From Streptomyces pactum (GTDB taxonomy: Bacteria > Actinomycetota > Actinomycetes > Streptomycetales > Streptomycetaceae): a DNA stretch of 64,000 nucleotides. Location: assembly GCF_002005225.1 (NCBI RefSeq), contig NZ_CP019724.1, forward strand, positions 8,164,001-8,228,000, read 5' to 3'. The notes under the pieces are model-generated. The model saw only the letters and a list, made by a program, of their open reading frames with translations. It was not told the DNA's origin and made no database searches. Made by a program: the position numbers and the translations under genes. Shown in pieces: positions 63,768-64,000 of the stretch. Position 1 is the first letter of the stretch; every line of letters begins with the position of its first letter.

Positions 63768-64000
63768 ATGACCACAGCACTGATCATCGGGGACATCCAG
63801 CGGGGCATCACCGGCAGCTACCCGTTCGCCAGGCAGGTCGTGCCGCCGCTCACCGAACTGATTCCCCGGGCCCGCGAGGCCGGCGCCCTCATCGCGTTCG
63901 TGCACTTCGCCCTGCGGGGCAACGGTGCCGATCTGCCGCCGGGCAACGCACTGTTCAGGGCGTTCTACGAGGCGGGGGACACCTTCCACGAAGGATCGGC
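63768..64000 (+). CDS. Isochorismatase-fold cysteine hydrolase, 3' end outside window
   Basis: The first 77 codons read MTTALIIGDIQRGITGSYPF, then VVPPLTELIPRAREAGALIA and FVHFALRGNGADLPPGN. LIIGDIQRGI carries the catalytic Asp position of the isochorismatase-like family and FVHFALR the strand preceding the second residue. The remainder including the nucleophile Cys lies beyond 64000. Divergent from a MocR-type regulator. Confidence 0.82.
   Translation, partial: MTTALIIGDIQRGITGSYPFARQVVPPLTELIPRAREAGALIAFVHFALRGNGADLPPGNALFRAFYEAGDTFHEGS

Overview
The window is high-GC, densely coded DNA with strongly GC-biased third codon positions, GTG/TTG starts, ATGA and TGATG start/stop overlaps, and many leaderless promoters (TAnnnT followed 6 to 8 nt later by the start codon). 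This, together with the gene families present (GlxA-type AraC, LAL-type LuxR, MocR/PdxR, DUF2891, STAS antagonist), points to a streptomycete or close relative. Transposase fragments and broken genes suggest an accessory part of the chromosome, most strongly between about 24 and 57 kb.

Layout. (1) 0-14.2 kb: a complete L-rhamnose utilisation locus. A LacI-type regulator (cut by the window edge), mutarotase RhaM and an ABC sugar importer run leftward. Isomerase RhaI, a fused rhamnulose-1-phosphate aldolase/lactaldehyde dehydrogenase, rhamnulokinase RhaB and the LutABC lactate oxidation complex run rightward. Two divergent promoters, each with a palindromic operator, sit between the arms. The chain should carry L-rhamnose to DHAP plus L-lactaldehyde, then L-lactate, then pyruvate. 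(2) 14.2-16.0 kb: a zinc-starvation pair (cysteine-free ribosomal protein L32 and a CobW-family GTPase) behind a Zur-like box, next to a broken ABC ATPase. (3) 16.1-22.1 kb: a pyroglutamate (5-oxoproline) divergon. PxpABC faces a DUF969/DUF979 membrane pair, pyroglutamyl peptidase and a DUF2891 protein, with two matching palindromic operators between them. (4) 22.1-38.5 kb: mixed accessory genes, including an ABC-F protein behind an orphan perfect inverted repeat, a dienelactone hydrolase with its Shine-Dalgarno in a hairpin, small leaderless genes, an MFS/spermidine-synthase-like protein, an ABC exporter, a lipoprotein, an alpha/beta hydrolase, an AraC/GlxA regulator beside a frameshifted saccharopine-dehydrogenase-like gene, and a MarR plus STAS pair. 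(5) 39.0-46.7 kb: a transposon graveyard (IS1182, IS110, IS5, IS3 fragments and a broken DinB gene) surrounding one large intact LuxR-family regulator. (6) 46.7-50.6 kb: a metallo-beta-lactamase-fold hydrolase, carboxylesterase and RidA operon with a strong terminator and IS debris on both sides. (7) 50.7-57 kb: alpha/beta hydrolase with an IclR regulator whose start overlaps a 10-codon leaderless upstream ORF, an SDR, an IS21 scrap next to a decayed Baeyer-Villiger-type monooxygenase, a MarR plus DODA-type dioxygenase pair, and a second MarR gene with paired operators facing a gutted oxidoreductase. (8) 57-64 kb: a PhyH-like oxygenase, three uncharacterised proteins (two propeller-like), an aldo/keto reductase, a PdxR-type regulator and the start of an isochorismatase-fold hydrolase.

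No rRNA, tRNA or CRISPR was recognised. No genuinely new multi-gene system is demonstrated. The best candidates for follow-up are the rha-lut fusion operon, the DUF969/DUF979/pcp/DUF2891 operon, the IS-flanked MBL-esterase-RidA cassette, the IclR leader ORF and several unexplained inverted repeats.
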